From positions 1 to 64,000 of the forward strand of contig NZ_JACHVC010000007.1 in NCBI RefSeq assembly GCF_014230145.1: DNA of 64,000 nucleotides, read 5' to 3'. Within the stretch, counting starts at the first letter, position 1; every line of letters begins with the position of its first letter. Below are positions 33,616 to 42,825 of this stretch, piece after piece. Made by a program: the position numbers and the translations under genes. A model generated the notes under the pieces. It had not been told where the DNA came from. It searched no databases and saw only the letters and a program-made list of their open reading frames with translations. The DNA comes from Pelagicoccus albus (GTDB taxonomy: Bacteria; Verrucomicrobiota; Verrucomicrobiia; Opitutales; Opitutaceae).

Positions 33616-34653
33616 CTACAAATCTTTCGGATTTAGGGGATGGCCGAATGGAATCTGTCTCGTAGCTTTTTTGCCCAAAATTTCCTCCCAGTATTTGGGA
33701 GGTAGGCCAAGCGACGGGCGAACGATTCGCAGGTTTTCGGTCGTAAAGGTGTCGCCTGCTTCGATGTCCGCGCTGGCGTAGATAGAGCGGCGAAAGTGGG
33801 TTTGTTTCTCGTCTTGGGAACTACCTCTTATTTCTGGAGATCCCAGCGCTTCATGTGCTCTTTTGGTGGCTTGTACCAGCTCGGAGAGCTCGCTCGGTTC
33901 CAGTGAAAAACCTGAGTCGATGGCTCCTTGCTTGCGAGAGTCGGTGACGTGTTTTTCAATTAATCGTGCCCCTAGCGCGACTGAGGCTACCGCTATCTCA
34001 TTGCTCAAAGTGTGATCTGATAATCCGGAAGGACATTTGAACGTTTGCCCCATCGCTGCCATGGAGCGTAGGTTGAACCCTTTTGCTTCGCTGGGATATG
34101 CGGATACGCATTTTAGTAAGACTAGGTTTTCCGTTCCGTTCGAGCGAAGCGTGTGTACGGCCTCTTCGATTTCCTGAAGGCTGGCCATTCCAGTGCTCAA
34201 GACGACTGGCTTCCCAGTTTGGGCGATGTGCTTGAGGAGGGGAAGGTGGGTGAGTTCGAAAGAGGAAACTTTATAAAGCGGGGGTTGGATCTCGCTCTCC
34301 AGAAAGTCTACCGCCTTTTCATCAAAGGGTGTACTGAATAATTCGATACCAAGGTCTCTGGCGTATTCCGACAGAGGTTTGTGCCACTCGTAGGGAGTGC
34401 ATGCTTCCTGATAGAGGTCGTGGAGTCGCCGCCCTTTCCAGAGTCCTTCTTGAACGACAAACTCTTCTCGATCGCTATCGAGCGTAATGCTCTGCGGAGT
34501 ATAGGTCTGCAGTTTTACAGCGTGCGCTCCGGCATCCGAGGCAGCCTTAATGATGTCCTTGGCCGTCTCGTAGGAGTTGTTATGGTTTCCTGATAGCTCG
34601 GCTACGATCGCCGGCGCTTTGTCGGGATCAAGGATGCGATCAAGCAGGTTCAT
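33616..34653 (-). CDS. pseI: Pseudaminic acid synthase PseI
   Basis: A 345-residue NeuB-family aldolase that condenses PEP with 6-deoxy-AltdiNAc. The barrel has IVAELSGNHNNSYETA, AHAVKLQTYTPQSITLD, STPFDEKAVDFLE and LSDHTLSNEIA. The C-terminal SAF (antifreeze-like) domain begins at FRRSIYASADIEAGD. The SGNHN motif favours PseI over sialic acid synthase. It follows pseB by eight bases on the same strand. Confidence 0.93.
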   Translation of the reverse strand: MNLLDRILDPDKAPAIVAELSGNHNNSYETAKDIIKAASDAGAHAVKLQTYTPQSITLDSDREEFVVQEGLWKGRRLHDLYQEACTPYEWHKPLSEYARDLGIELFSTPFDEKAVDFLESEIQPPLYKVSSFELTHLPLLKHIAQTGKPVVLSTGMASLQEIEEAVHTLRSNGTENLVLLKCVSAYPSEAKGFNLRSMAAMGQTFKCPSGLSDHTLSNEIAVASVALGARLIEKHVTDSRKQGAIDSGFSLEPSELSELVQATKRAHEALGSPEIRGSSQDEKQTHFRRSIYASADIEAGDTFTTENLRIVRPSLGLPPKYWEEILGKKATRQIPFGHPLNPKDL

Positions 34654-34660
34654 TCGCGAC

Positions 34661-35659
34661 TTAGTCTATGGTCTGCTGTTGGTAGCGTTCGATCAGCGAT
34701 TGTATCTGTTCTATCGAAAGTTGCTCCTCGTTTGTATCGCTCGAGTAGCTGAAGCCCTCTGGGCATTTTTTCCCTTTGTGCACTTCTTTGCCGGTGTAGT
34801 TCCAGTAAGGTTGAGTCGGGTGAATGACGAAGCGATCCTTTTGCTCGGTAGTCATTAGTGCCTCGTCTGCCGGTACCATGGCTTCGTGTAGCTTTTCGCC
34901 CGGCCTCAGGCCAATAATGTCGATCTTGGCGTCTGGGGCGACCGCTTTGGCCAGGTCGCCAATCGAGCAGCTGGGTATTTTGGGTATGAAAATTTCTCCG
35001 CCAACCATATCGGCAAGCGAACGAAGCGCGAATCTCACCCCGGCTCCGAGTCCAATGACGAAACGCGTCATTTCCGGCTTGGTTATCGTCACGGTTCCGA
35101 GTTGCTTCTGCTTCAGGAAAAGCGGGATAACGGACCCGCGGCTGCCGATCACGTTTCCGTAGCGAACCACGGCGAAGCGTGTTCCGCTTTTTCCCGAATA
35201 GTTGTTCGCGGAAATGAAAACCTTATCGGAGCAGAGTTTGGTGGCTCCGTAGAGGTTGATCGGATTGACTGCCTTATCAGTTGAAAGGGCGATGACCTTT
35301 TTCACTCCTGTGGCGATTGCCGCATCCACTACGTTCATCGCTCCGTTGATGTTGGTCTTGATGAACTCGTGTGGGTTGTACTCGGCGGCGGGTACTTGTT
35401 TCAAGGCAGCGGCATGGATGACGTAATCCACGTCTGTCATAGCCCGAATCAATCGATCCTTGTCTCTGACGTCACCGATGAAGTAGCGGATGTTGCTCGC
35501 TGAGAAGGCGGGATCCGTCGACATGTCGTACTGCTTCAGCTCGTCTCTTGAAAGGATGATGATCTTAGCCGCTTTGCCTTCCTTAAGGATTTCGAGACAG
35601 CAGCGTTTCCCGAATGAGCCCGTGCCGCCGGTGATGAGTATGGTTTTGCCTTCGAGCAT
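34661..35659 (-). CDS. pseB: UDP-N-acetylglucosamine 4,6-dehydratase (inverting) PseB
   Basis: A 332-residue SDR enzyme with the NAD+ motif ILITGGTGSFG, then HAAALKQVPAAEYNP and STDKAVNPINLYGATK carrying the TDK and YxxxK-type catalytic residues. It starts pseudaminic acid synthesis by converting UDP-GlcNAc to the 4-keto-6-deoxy-L-arabino sugar. FlaA1-type inverting enzymes share the ALKQVPAAEYNP motif. Divergent from the sigma-54 activator gene. Confidence 0.94.
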   Translation of the reverse strand: MLEGKTILITGGTGSFGKRCCLEILKEGKAAKIIILSRDELKQYDMSTDPAFSASNIRYFIGDVRDKDRLIRAMTDVDYVIHAAALKQVPAAEYNPHEFIKTNINGAMNVVDAAIATGVKKVIALSTDKAVNPINLYGATKLCSDKVFISANNYSGKSGTRFAVVRYGNVIGSRGSVIPLFLKQKQLGTVTITKPEMTRFVIGLGAGVRFALRSLADMVGGEIFIPKIPSCSIGDLAKAVAPDAKIDIIGLRPGEKLHEAMVPADEALMTTEQKDRFVIHPTQPYWNYTGKEVHKGKKCPEGFSYSSDTNEEQLSIEQIQSLIERYQQQTID

Positions 35660-35885
35660 GTGGATTAGAGAGGAAACTTCGAAAGTTGTTGGAATTGAAA
35701 CGATGGGGCGTGTTTGCGCGAAGAGGAGAGCGTATTATGGTACTCTTTGAATTTCCTTTTACAATTTATGCTTTCGTATTTGTTTCAATCCTCTTCTAAG
35801 TTGCTATCTTATTCATCTTCAAGGCGCTCCGATCAGCGTTTTTACTCTTAATTAATCTGCAGAACCCACTTTTCGATCCCACGAT

Positions 35886-37445
35886 ATGTCCTTGGAAAGA
35901 ATCCTCATCCTAGATGATGAGCTTGTCATTCGCAAAGCCTTGGAGGAGCAGCTGAGGAGAAAACGTTTCTCGGTCTGCAGCGTTGGGACGCTGGGCGAGG
36001 CCGATCAACATCTGGCAAAAGACGAATATGACCTGCTTTTTGTCGATGTCCATTTGCCCGATGGAAACGGTACTGAGCTTTTGGAACGTGTGGCGAGCAT
36101 GCAAAATCCGCCCTTGGTGGTGATCATTACTGGCTACGGGACCGTGGAGTCGGCGGTCAAGTGCATGCAATCGGGCGCTTTCGACTACATCATCAAGCCA
36201 TTTTCCTCCTCCCAGATCGACGTTCTGATCAAGAAGGCCCGTGATTACAGGCAATTGGTTAAGGTGAACCAATTTCTGGCCAGCGAATCCACGGTGAGCG
36301 GTGAATTGATTGGCAAGAGTGGATTCATCAATCAGCTGAAGGATATCATCAGCAAAGTGGCGCCGACCGAAGCCACGGTTTTAATTTGTGGCGAGAACGG
36401 TACGGGTAAGGAATTAGTAGCCAACGAGCTTTACCGGTGCAGTTCCCGCAAGAGCGCTCCGTTCATTCGGGTGAATTGCGCGGCGATTTCTGAGTCGTTG
36501 ATCGAAAGCGAGTTCTTTGGTCACGAGAAAGGGGCGTACACGGGAGCCACTCAGCGTCGCGAAGGCCGCTTCGAACTGGCGGATGGAGGTACCATTTTGT
36601 TAGATGAAATCAGCGAGATTTCCCCTAAGGTTCAGGCGAAGCTCCTTCGGGTGCTGCAAGAGCGGGAATTTGAGCGTGTGGGCGGCAATAAGACCATCAA
36701 GGTCGACGTGCGGGTTATCGCTACGACTAACCGTAATCTAGCGGAAAGCGTCGAGCGTGGTCTCTTTCGCCAGGATTTGTACTACCGCTTGAATGTGTTT
36801 CCGATCCAAGTCCCTCCTTTGCGGGATCGGGAAGGGGATGTTGTTTTGCTCGCAAAGAATTTCGCTCAAAGCTTCGCTCGCAAGCACGGCAAGCAGATCA
36901 AGGGCTTCGATGCCGAGGCGATCGCTGCACTTCAGAGACATCCATGGCCAGGCAACGTCCGTGAGCTACAAAACACTATTGAACGCGCGGTTATTTTGGC
37001 TGAGTCCGGCCATCCGATAGGACAGGGCCACTTGGGGTTGTTTTTGATGCCGACGAATGTATCGTCTCCGCCAGTAGCGCATAGCTATGGGCATTCTGAG
37101 AATTCTAACATGCCAAGTGCGCCGTACGGAGGAGGCTATCACCATACTCCTCCACCGCCGCCTCCAGTGGCTCCGAGCAGCCCTTACTACGAAGCTCCCC
37201 CAGCTCAAGTCGCTCCACCGCCTGCTGTGGAAAAATCTGCCGCAGAGCAATCTTCGGCTGTCGGGGCTACAGAAGGGCCTATACCGCTCGAAGAGGTGGA
37301 GAAGAAACATATCCTAGCCACTTTGGAATCCACCGATGGTAACAGGACTCAAGCGGCGAAACTGCTGGGAATCAGCATCCGTACCCTGAGAAATAAGATT
37401 TCTGCATACCGTTCCGACGGAGAGTTTATTCCTGGCGAGGATTGA
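35886..37445 (+). CDS. Sigma-54-dependent response regulator (NtrC/FlgR type)
   Basis: A 519-residue regulator in three parts. Residues 1-120 are a receiver with D10-D11 and phospho-acceptor D54 (LFVDVHLPDG). Residues about 140-380 are a sigma-54 AAA+ domain with Walker A CGENGTGKE, loop HEKGAYTGATQRREGRFE, GGTILLDEIS and NVRELQNTIERAV. The C-terminus is a Fis-type HTH (NRTQAAKLLGISIRTLRNK). GAYTGA replaces GAFTGA, a tolerated variant. Residues about 410-455 form a Pro-rich linker (HHTPPPPPPVAPSSPYY) that is longer than usual. Position in the island suggests control of middle or late flagellar genes; the partner kinase is not in the window. Confidence 0.9.
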   Translation: MSLERILILDDELVIRKALEEQLRRKRFSVCSVGTLGEADQHLAKDEYDLLFVDVHLPDGNGTELLERVASMQNPPLVVIITGYGTVESAVKCMQSGAFDYIIKPFSSSQIDVLIKKARDYRQLVKVNQFLASESTVSGELIGKSGFINQLKDIISKVAPTEATVLICGENGTGKELVANELYRCSSRKSAPFIRVNCAAISESLIESEFFGHEKGAYTGATQRREGRFELADGGTILLDEISEISPKVQAKLLRVLQEREFERVGGNKTIKVDVRVIATTNRNLAESVERGLFRQDLYYRLNVFPIQVPPLRDREGDVVLLAKNFAQSFARKHGKQIKGFDAEAIAALQRHPWPGNVRELQNTIERAVILAESGHPIGQGHLGLFLMPTNVSSPPVAHSYGHSENSNMPSAPYGGGYHHTPPPPPPVAPSSPYYEAPPAQVAPPPAVEKSAAEQSSAVGATEGPIPLEEVEKKHILATLESTDGNRTQAAKLLGISIRTLRNKISAYRSDGEFIPGED

Positions 37446-37587
37446 TCCGGGATTCGCCTGAGTCCTGAAGCTTGTTTTGGCTTCTCAAGTAGTTTTTCGC
37501 GGGCTTAGGACAACTTTAGAGGGGAGGAGCTTCCGATCTACGCTTTTTTAACAAAAAGGCGCACCAATTGGTCCTAAACCTTTGGAT

Positions 37588-38163
37588 ATGCGGAACGATA
37601 TATACAGAGCACCCGATATATCTTTTCCCATGCAGCAGACATTCCCCATCAAAGATGACGAGCTCGAAGCTCTAGCGAAGAACGCCATCGATAGTGTTTT
37701 CAGCACTATGCTCAATCGTTCAACGACGATTCAGGAAGTGATCAAGATCGACGAGGACAATCATCCTGAAGGGATCCAGCTCCCGGTCGACGCGAGCATG
37801 CCGATGATCGCAGGAACCGTCGGCTTCCTAGGCAACCTTACCGGCATCATCTATATCTTTATGGAGCTTCCGCTCGCAATGGAAGCGACCTGTAGCCTTC
37901 TCGATATGGAGGAGCACGAAATAGGAACCGACGACCATGAGCTCGTGAACGACGCCATCGGTGAGTTGACGAACATGATAGTTGGTACCTTCAAAAACGA
38001 TCTCAGCAACAAAGGCTACGAATGCCGGATGACTATTCCTTCCATCCTCAGAGGCTCCAATTTCTCTATCGAGCCGGCTGAAGTCGCATTGCGTCGCATT
38101 TTCAAGTTCGATTGCGGGGGCCGGTCCTTCGTAATCGACGTCCTCATGAAAGAAGAAAACTGA
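37588..38163 (+). CDS. cheX: CheX-like chemotaxis phosphatase
   Basis: A 191-residue protein from ATG 37588; an ATG at 37630 is an alternative. The core DDHELVNDAIGELTNMIVGTFKNDLSNKG carries the Glu-x-x-Asn pair that dephosphorylates CheY-P in CheX/CheC, and MTIPSILRGSNFSI is also family-typical. Its gene lies nine bases before a CheY-type REC-REC-STAS gene, so that protein is the likely substrate. No CheA or receptor is in the window. Confidence 0.8.
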   Translation: MRNDIYRAPDISFPMQQTFPIKDDELEALAKNAIDSVFSTMLNRSTTIQEVIKIDEDNHPEGIQLPVDASMPMIAGTVGFLGNLTGIIYIFMELPLAMEATCSLLDMEEHEIGTDDHELVNDAIGELTNMIVGTFKNDLSNKGYECRMTIPSILRGSNFSIEPAEVALRRIFKFDCGGRSFVIDVLMKEEN

Positions 38164-38172
38164 TCTCCCACC

Positions 38173-39294
38173 ATGCGTTTAAAAATCCTAACAGTAGACG
38201 ACTCAAAGACCGTCCGAATTATCGTGAAGAAGTCCTTCAAGGGCTTCGACTGCGAAATCACAGAGGCGCAGAATGGTGTCGAAGGCCTAGCCATGGCGGC
38301 GAAGGTTAATCCCGACATCATCCTGCTCGACATCACCATGCCCGTCATGGATGGCGTCGAAATGTTGACCAAGCTCAAGTCCGATCCAGCTCTCAAAGCG
38401 ATCCCTGTCATCATGTTGACGGCGGAAGCGGGCCGAGAGAACGTGATGAAGATCGCTAAGATCGGAGTACGTGACTATATCGTTAAGCCTTTCAAGGAAG
38501 ACGTTTTGGTCGACAAAGTTAGCCGCGTAGTGGATCTGCGTCCTGCTGGTGAAGCGGAACCGGTGCAGAAGAAAATCGACGATCCAATCGACATCCTCGT
38601 TGTCGACGACAAGCCCGCTATTATCAATCAGGTCAAGGAGGGTGTCGCTCACACTCCTTGGAACATCCACGGTGTGTCTTCCACAGGTGAGGCGATCGAC
38701 TTCTGCCAAAAGAAGATCCCAGACTGTATCGTAATCAGTCTCTCGCTACCGGAAGACGCAGCCATTACTTTGTTCCGCATCATTCGCTCCAACGCCAAGA
38801 CGAAGTATATTCCGTTGTTTGGTTTGTCGGTGAAGACCGCGGTAGAAGAGCAAGCAAGAGCTCAGCAAGCTGGATTTAGCACGATTATCCATAAGCCAAT
38901 CGATTTCGAAGAATTCGAAAACAAGGTAGGCAAGGCGGTTAATTTGGATGCATCCGGCAAGTACTTCGAAATGGGAGAAGGCTATATGACAGTGAAGCTC
39001 CCCAAGACCTGTAACGCTTCTGTCGTTAACGAAGTCAGCACCTATCTCAAGGCCAAGACAAGTGAGGCGGTAAACTCTGGCATCTCGAAGATTATCTTCG
39101 ATGCGCAAGGTGTCTCTTCCCTCAATATGGATCTCATCAAGCTTCTCTTGCACTCCATGAAGACCTGTCGCGATCTCAGCCTAAAATATGCGCTGACTGG
39201 TAACGACGTGGTGATCGAAGAGAGCAAGAAGTTCGAAGAATCCAAAGACTGGAAATTCTGCGACTCCGTAGAGACCGCAAAGGCCTCCATCTAA
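38173..39294 (+). CDS. REC-REC-STAS regulator (receiver, degenerate receiver, STAS-like output)
   Basis: A 373-residue three-domain protein. Residues 1-125 are a full receiver with D9-D10, phospho-acceptor D53 (LLDITMPVMDG) and Lys in IVKPFKED. Residues about 137-255 form a second receiver that keeps DD and the late Lys but has Ser where Asp should be (CIVISLSLPED), so it likely cannot be phosphorylated. The C-terminal about 110 residues look like a STAS/anti-anti-sigma fold (TVKLPKTCNASVVNEVSTYL; IIFDAQGVSSLNMDLIKLLL). It would bind a partner according to phosphorylation of REC1, for example an anti-sigma factor, which is inference. The terminator follows. Confidence 0.75.
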   Translation: MRLKILTVDDSKTVRIIVKKSFKGFDCEITEAQNGVEGLAMAAKVNPDIILLDITMPVMDGVEMLTKLKSDPALKAIPVIMLTAEAGRENVMKIAKIGVRDYIVKPFKEDVLVDKVSRVVDLRPAGEAEPVQKKIDDPIDILVVDDKPAIINQVKEGVAHTPWNIHGVSSTGEAIDFCQKKIPDCIVISLSLPEDAAITLFRIIRSNAKTKYIPLFGLSVKTAVEEQARAQQAGFSTIIHKPIDFEEFENKVGKAVNLDASGKYFEMGEGYMTVKLPKTCNASVVNEVSTYLKAKTSEAVNSGISKIIFDAQGVSSLNMDLIKLLLHSMKTCRDLSLKYALTGNDVVIEESKKFEESKDWKFCDSVETAKASI

Positions 39295-39331
39295 TTTTCC
39301 GTAACTAGGTCGATCTAGTTTTCTTTCACTC

Positions 39332-39365
39332 GAAACCCGCGGACTTTTGTCCGCGGGTTTCTTGT
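39332..39365 (+). terminator. Rho-independent terminator of the cheX/REC-REC-STAS unit
   Basis: A 13-bp perfect stem (GAAACCCGCGGAC / GTCCGCGGGTTTC) with a TTTT loop is followed by TTGT. It starts 38 bases after the stop. Confidence 0.85.
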
Positions 39366-39412
39366 ATTCAAATATGTAGACAGCGAATCCTCGCTGTTAT
39401 TTGGGAATGGGA

Positions 39413-41080
39413 TTATTTGCCCTGTTTTTTATTCCAACTATCCCGAAGCCCTACTGAACGATTAAAGGAGAGCTGCGTTGGGCTGCTGTCGGAATCAAGA
39501 ACGTAGTAACCTTTTCGTTCGAATTGTATTGGCTCTCCGACTACGGCGTTCGCAAGTTCAGGTTCGCCGTAGCACTTCAGGATTGTTTCCGAATTCGGGT
39601 TTAGGTTGTCTAAGAAGGTCTGGCCTTCCTCTACTTCATTCGGGTCCGTTTTCGTGAACAACTGTTCGTAGTGGCGGGCTTCTAATTCTACATTCTCCGT
39701 AGCGCTTACCCAGTGGATCGTACCCTTTACCTTGCGGCCGTCGGGAGTCGAGCCTCCTCGGGATTCCGGATCAAATGTGGCGTGCAACTCTATGATTTCA
39801 CCCGCATCGTTTTTGATAACATCTGTGCAGGTAATGTAGCATGCGTAGCGAAGGCGAACCTCGCGTCCTGGGCCAAGACGGAAAAACTTGCGAGGAGGAT
39901 CCTCCATGAAGTCATCCCTTTCGATATAGATTTCTCTTGTTAGAGGCACTTTACGAGATCCTCTATCTTCATCGGCTGGGTGGTTCGGGCCCTCGTAGAA
40001 TTCTGTTTCCTCCGGGAAGTTGGTGATAACAACTTTCAAGGGGTCGAGCACGGCCATGCGTCGGATCGCTTTGCCCTCTAGATCTTGGCGGAGACAGTAT
40101 TCGAGCAAGGCGTATTCGTTTACACGTTCGCGCTTCGCGACACCGGCTCTCTCGCAGAATTCCTTCAATGCGTCGGGAGTGTAGCCCCGGCGGCGAAGTC
40201 CTGCGATGGTTGGCATGCGTGGATCGTCCCATCCATGGACATGCTTTTCGTTAACCAATTGGAGTAGCTTTCGCTTGCTGGTTACAATGTATTCAACGTT
40301 TAAGCGCGCGAATTCGATTTGTCTCGGTTTGTGGGGAACCGGAAGGTTTTCGATAAACCAGTTGTACAGCGGGCGATGGTATTCGAACTCCAAGGAGCAT
40401 AGCGAGTGCGTGATGCCTTCGATAGCGTCGCTCTGTCCGTGGGTGAAGTCGTAGGAAGGGTAGATCTTCCATTTGTCTCCAGTGCGGTGATGATCCGCCT
40501 TTAGGATACGATAGAGCACAGGATCCCGCATGTTCATGTTCGGGTGTGCCATGTCTATTTTAGCGCGGAGAACCTTCTCGCCTTCTTGGAACTTGCCGGC
40601 TGCCATATCCTTGAAGAGTGCGAGGTTTTCTTCTGGAGTTCTCGTGCGGTAGGGGGAGTCTTGTCCCGGCTCGGTGAGCGAACCACGGTACTCGCGCATT
40701 TGCGATGGAGTTAAATCGTCCACATAGGCTTTGCCCTCTTCGATGAGTAGGATCGCCCAATCGAAGAGTTGCTGGAAATAGTCGGAGGCGAAGAAGAGGT
40801 TTTCTCCCCAGTCTGCTCCGAGCCAAAGTAGGTCTTCCTTGATCGCCTCTACGTATTCGGTTTCCTCTTTTTCAGGATTGGTATCATCAAAACGAAGGTG
40901 GAACTTTCCGTTGTAGTCCTTGGCGATGCCGTAGGAAACACCGATCGCGAAAGCGTGGCCTATATGGAGGTAGCCGTTGGGTTCTGGTGGAAAACGTGTA
41001 ACGATTTGGCTGTGTTTACCGGCGGCGAGCTCCTCGTCGATGAAGTCGCGAATGAAATTCGAAGGTTTTTCTTCTGTCAT
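39413..41080 (-). CDS. glnS: Glutaminyl-tRNA synthetase
   Basis: A 555-residue class I synthetase with HIGHAFAIG, the tRNA-Gln-type RFDDTNPEKE, and the KMSKS-equivalent VTSKRKLL. The C-terminal anticodon-binding beta-barrels (residues about 340-550) have PLKVVITNFPEE and TIHWVSATENVELE. Direct glutaminylation means the bacterium need not use the GatCAB route for tRNA-Gln. gltX follows 20 bases upstream in the same direction. Confidence 0.97.
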   Translation of the reverse strand: MTEEKPSNFIRDFIDEELAAGKHSQIVTRFPPEPNGYLHIGHAFAIGVSYGIAKDYNGKFHLRFDDTNPEKEETEYVEAIKEDLLWLGADWGENLFFASDYFQQLFDWAILLIEEGKAYVDDLTPSQMREYRGSLTEPGQDSPYRTRTPEENLALFKDMAAGKFQEGEKVLRAKIDMAHPNMNMRDPVLYRILKADHHRTGDKWKIYPSYDFTHGQSDAIEGITHSLCSLEFEYHRPLYNWFIENLPVPHKPRQIEFARLNVEYIVTSKRKLLQLVNEKHVHGWDDPRMPTIAGLRRRGYTPDALKEFCERAGVAKRERVNEYALLEYCLRQDLEGKAIRRMAVLDPLKVVITNFPEETEFYEGPNHPADEDRGSRKVPLTREIYIERDDFMEDPPRKFFRLGPGREVRLRYACYITCTDVIKNDAGEIIELHATFDPESRGGSTPDGRKVKGTIHWVSATENVELEARHYEQLFTKTDPNEVEEGQTFLDNLNPNSETILKCYGEPELANAVVGEPIQFERKGYYVLDSDSSPTQLSFNRSVGLRDSWNKKQGK

Positions 41081-41099
41081 GAATATGTGGGTACGAGGT

Positions 41100-42476
41100 T
41101 TAGAGGCTCGCTGATAATTTTTTTAAGCGGGAGACAACTGTTTCCTGGCCTAGCGTCTCTAGCATGGGAAGTAGGTCCGGACCTCCTCCGACTCCACTTA
41201 CAGCGAAACGGAGAAGAGGGAACCACGCGAAGATCTTGAGATCTTTTTCGTCTGCCAAAGCTTGGATGCCGCGTTCCAGGGTAATGGCATCAAAAGATTC
41301 CAAATTCTCAAGCACGGGTATTACTTCTTGGATACGTTCGGCAGCATCTTTTCGTTTGAGTAGCTTTTTCTCAACCTTCGGATCTACGGAGTAGTCGTCG
41401 GTGAAGAAGTAAGCAGAGAAGGAGGGCAGATCTTCGAAGCTATTGATCTTTTGTTGGCACAGTTCGAGGACCTTGCGGAGGTACTCCTGATCGGTTTCGT
41501 CGTTCACGAGGCCAGCTTTTCCAAGGGCGCTGACTGCGGGCGGCAGGTAGCGCTCGATGGGCAAACGCTTCATGTGTTCGAAGTTGATGTGGGACATCTT
41601 CTTTTCGTCGAACCGGGCCCCCGCCTTTTGCAGGTCCGCGATGTCGAAACGCTCGATCAACTCGTCTACCGAAAGAACTTCTTGGTCATCCTTGGGAGCC
41701 CAACCGAGCAAGGCGATGAAGTTGACCACCGCTTCTGGAAGAAAGTCCCGTTGTTGGTATTCTTCGATCAAAGCTCCCTTGTCTCTTTTGGACATTTTCC
41801 CTTTTCCATGGGCTGGGTCCTTGAGGATCATGGACATGTGAGCGTAGACGGGCGGCTTGACGCCAAACGCCTTGAATAGCTCCACGTGCTTGGACGTATT
41901 GGGCAAATGGTCTTCGCCTCGAAGCACGTGTGTGATTCCCATCGCTATGTCATCCACGACATTTACGAAATGGAAGGACGGGTCGCCGTTTGAGCGTACG
42001 ATTACGAAATCCCGTTCTTCGCGTCGGGTTACGTTGCCTCGAATCACATCTTCGATGACGACTGGCTCGGTGCGTACCTTTTCGACCTCCGCTTTGTGGT
42101 AGTCGTCGTACTCGGTGTAGCGTTCGCCTTCGAGTTTGAAGTAGATCGCGCCGTCCTTCTCGTAGGCACGGCCAGCGTCCTGGAGTTTTTTGAGGTAGTC
42201 CTGGTATATATCCCCTCGCTGGCTTTGGAAGTAGGGGCCGAAATCGCCTCCGACTTCCGGACCTTCGTCCCAGTTTAGGCCAAGCCATTTAAGTCCGTTG
42301 AGAAGCTCTTGCAGGGCGGCTTCGGTGTTGCGCTCCTTATCGGTGTCTTCGATGCGGAGGACGAGGGTGCCGCCGGTCTTGCGAGCGTACAACCAATTGA
42401 AGAGCGCTGTGCGAGCGGTGCCTATGTGGGTGGAGCCTGTTGGGCTGGGGGCGAATCTTACGCGTACCTGTGACAT
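41100..42476 (-). CDS. gltX: Glutamyl-tRNA synthetase
   Basis: Start placed at ATG 42476 ([14 protein letters not shown]), the standard GluRS N-terminus; earlier codons are not conserved. The 458-residue protein has [13 protein letters not shown] in the HIGH position, [11 protein letters not shown]-like [11 protein letters not shown], and KMSKRDKGA as the KMSKS loop. The anticodon-binding domain is the C-terminal 130 residues. Transcribed ahead of glnS. Confidence 0.97.
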   Translation of the reverse strand: MSQVRVRFAPSPTGSTHIGTARTALFNWLYARKTGGTLVLRIEDTDKERNTEAALQELLNGLKWLGLNWDEGPEVGGDFGPYFQSQRGDIYQDYLKKLQDAGRAYEKDGAIYFKLEGERYTEYDDYHKAEVEKVRTEPVVIEDVIRGNVTRREERDFVIVRSNGDPSFHFVNVVDDIAMGITHVLRGEDHLPNTSKHVELFKAFGVKPPVYAHMSMILKDPAHGKGKMSKRDKGALIEEYQQRDFLPEAVVNFIALLGWAPKDDQEVLSVDELIERFDIADLQKAGARFDEKKMSHINFEHMKRLPIERYLPPAVSALGKAGLVNDETDQEYLRKVLELCQQKINSFEDLPSFSAYFFTDDYSVDPKVEKKLLKRKDAAERIQEVIPVLENLESFDAITLERGIQALADEKDLKIFAWFPLLRFAVSGVGGGPDLLPMLETLGQETVVSRLKKLSASL

Positions 42477-42825
42477 AAAGCGGGCTACAGTTATCTGAAT
42501 CGGGTCTCGAATCAAGCTTGTGCTTGAAAGTTGGTTAGTGGCGGTTTCTGGAGTTGGTGGAAGCCCTAGGAAACGCCTTGGGGCTTTTGGGTGCCGGATT
42601 CTCTAGTTGTTGTCGTTTAACACTTAACGCTAGCGTATAAGTACTCAAAGACCCGTGAAGCCTGTCCTCTGAAAACCTTAGAAAATTCCATTTTTGAGGA
42701 GAACAGGGCGAATTCCGGATGCGTTGCACCGATATTAAATAGCACATACGCCTCTGCTGTCCTTTGGGACGGTTTGAGGAAACGCTTAATGTCACGAGTC
42801 GAACTTACTTCCCCATCCGATAAAC

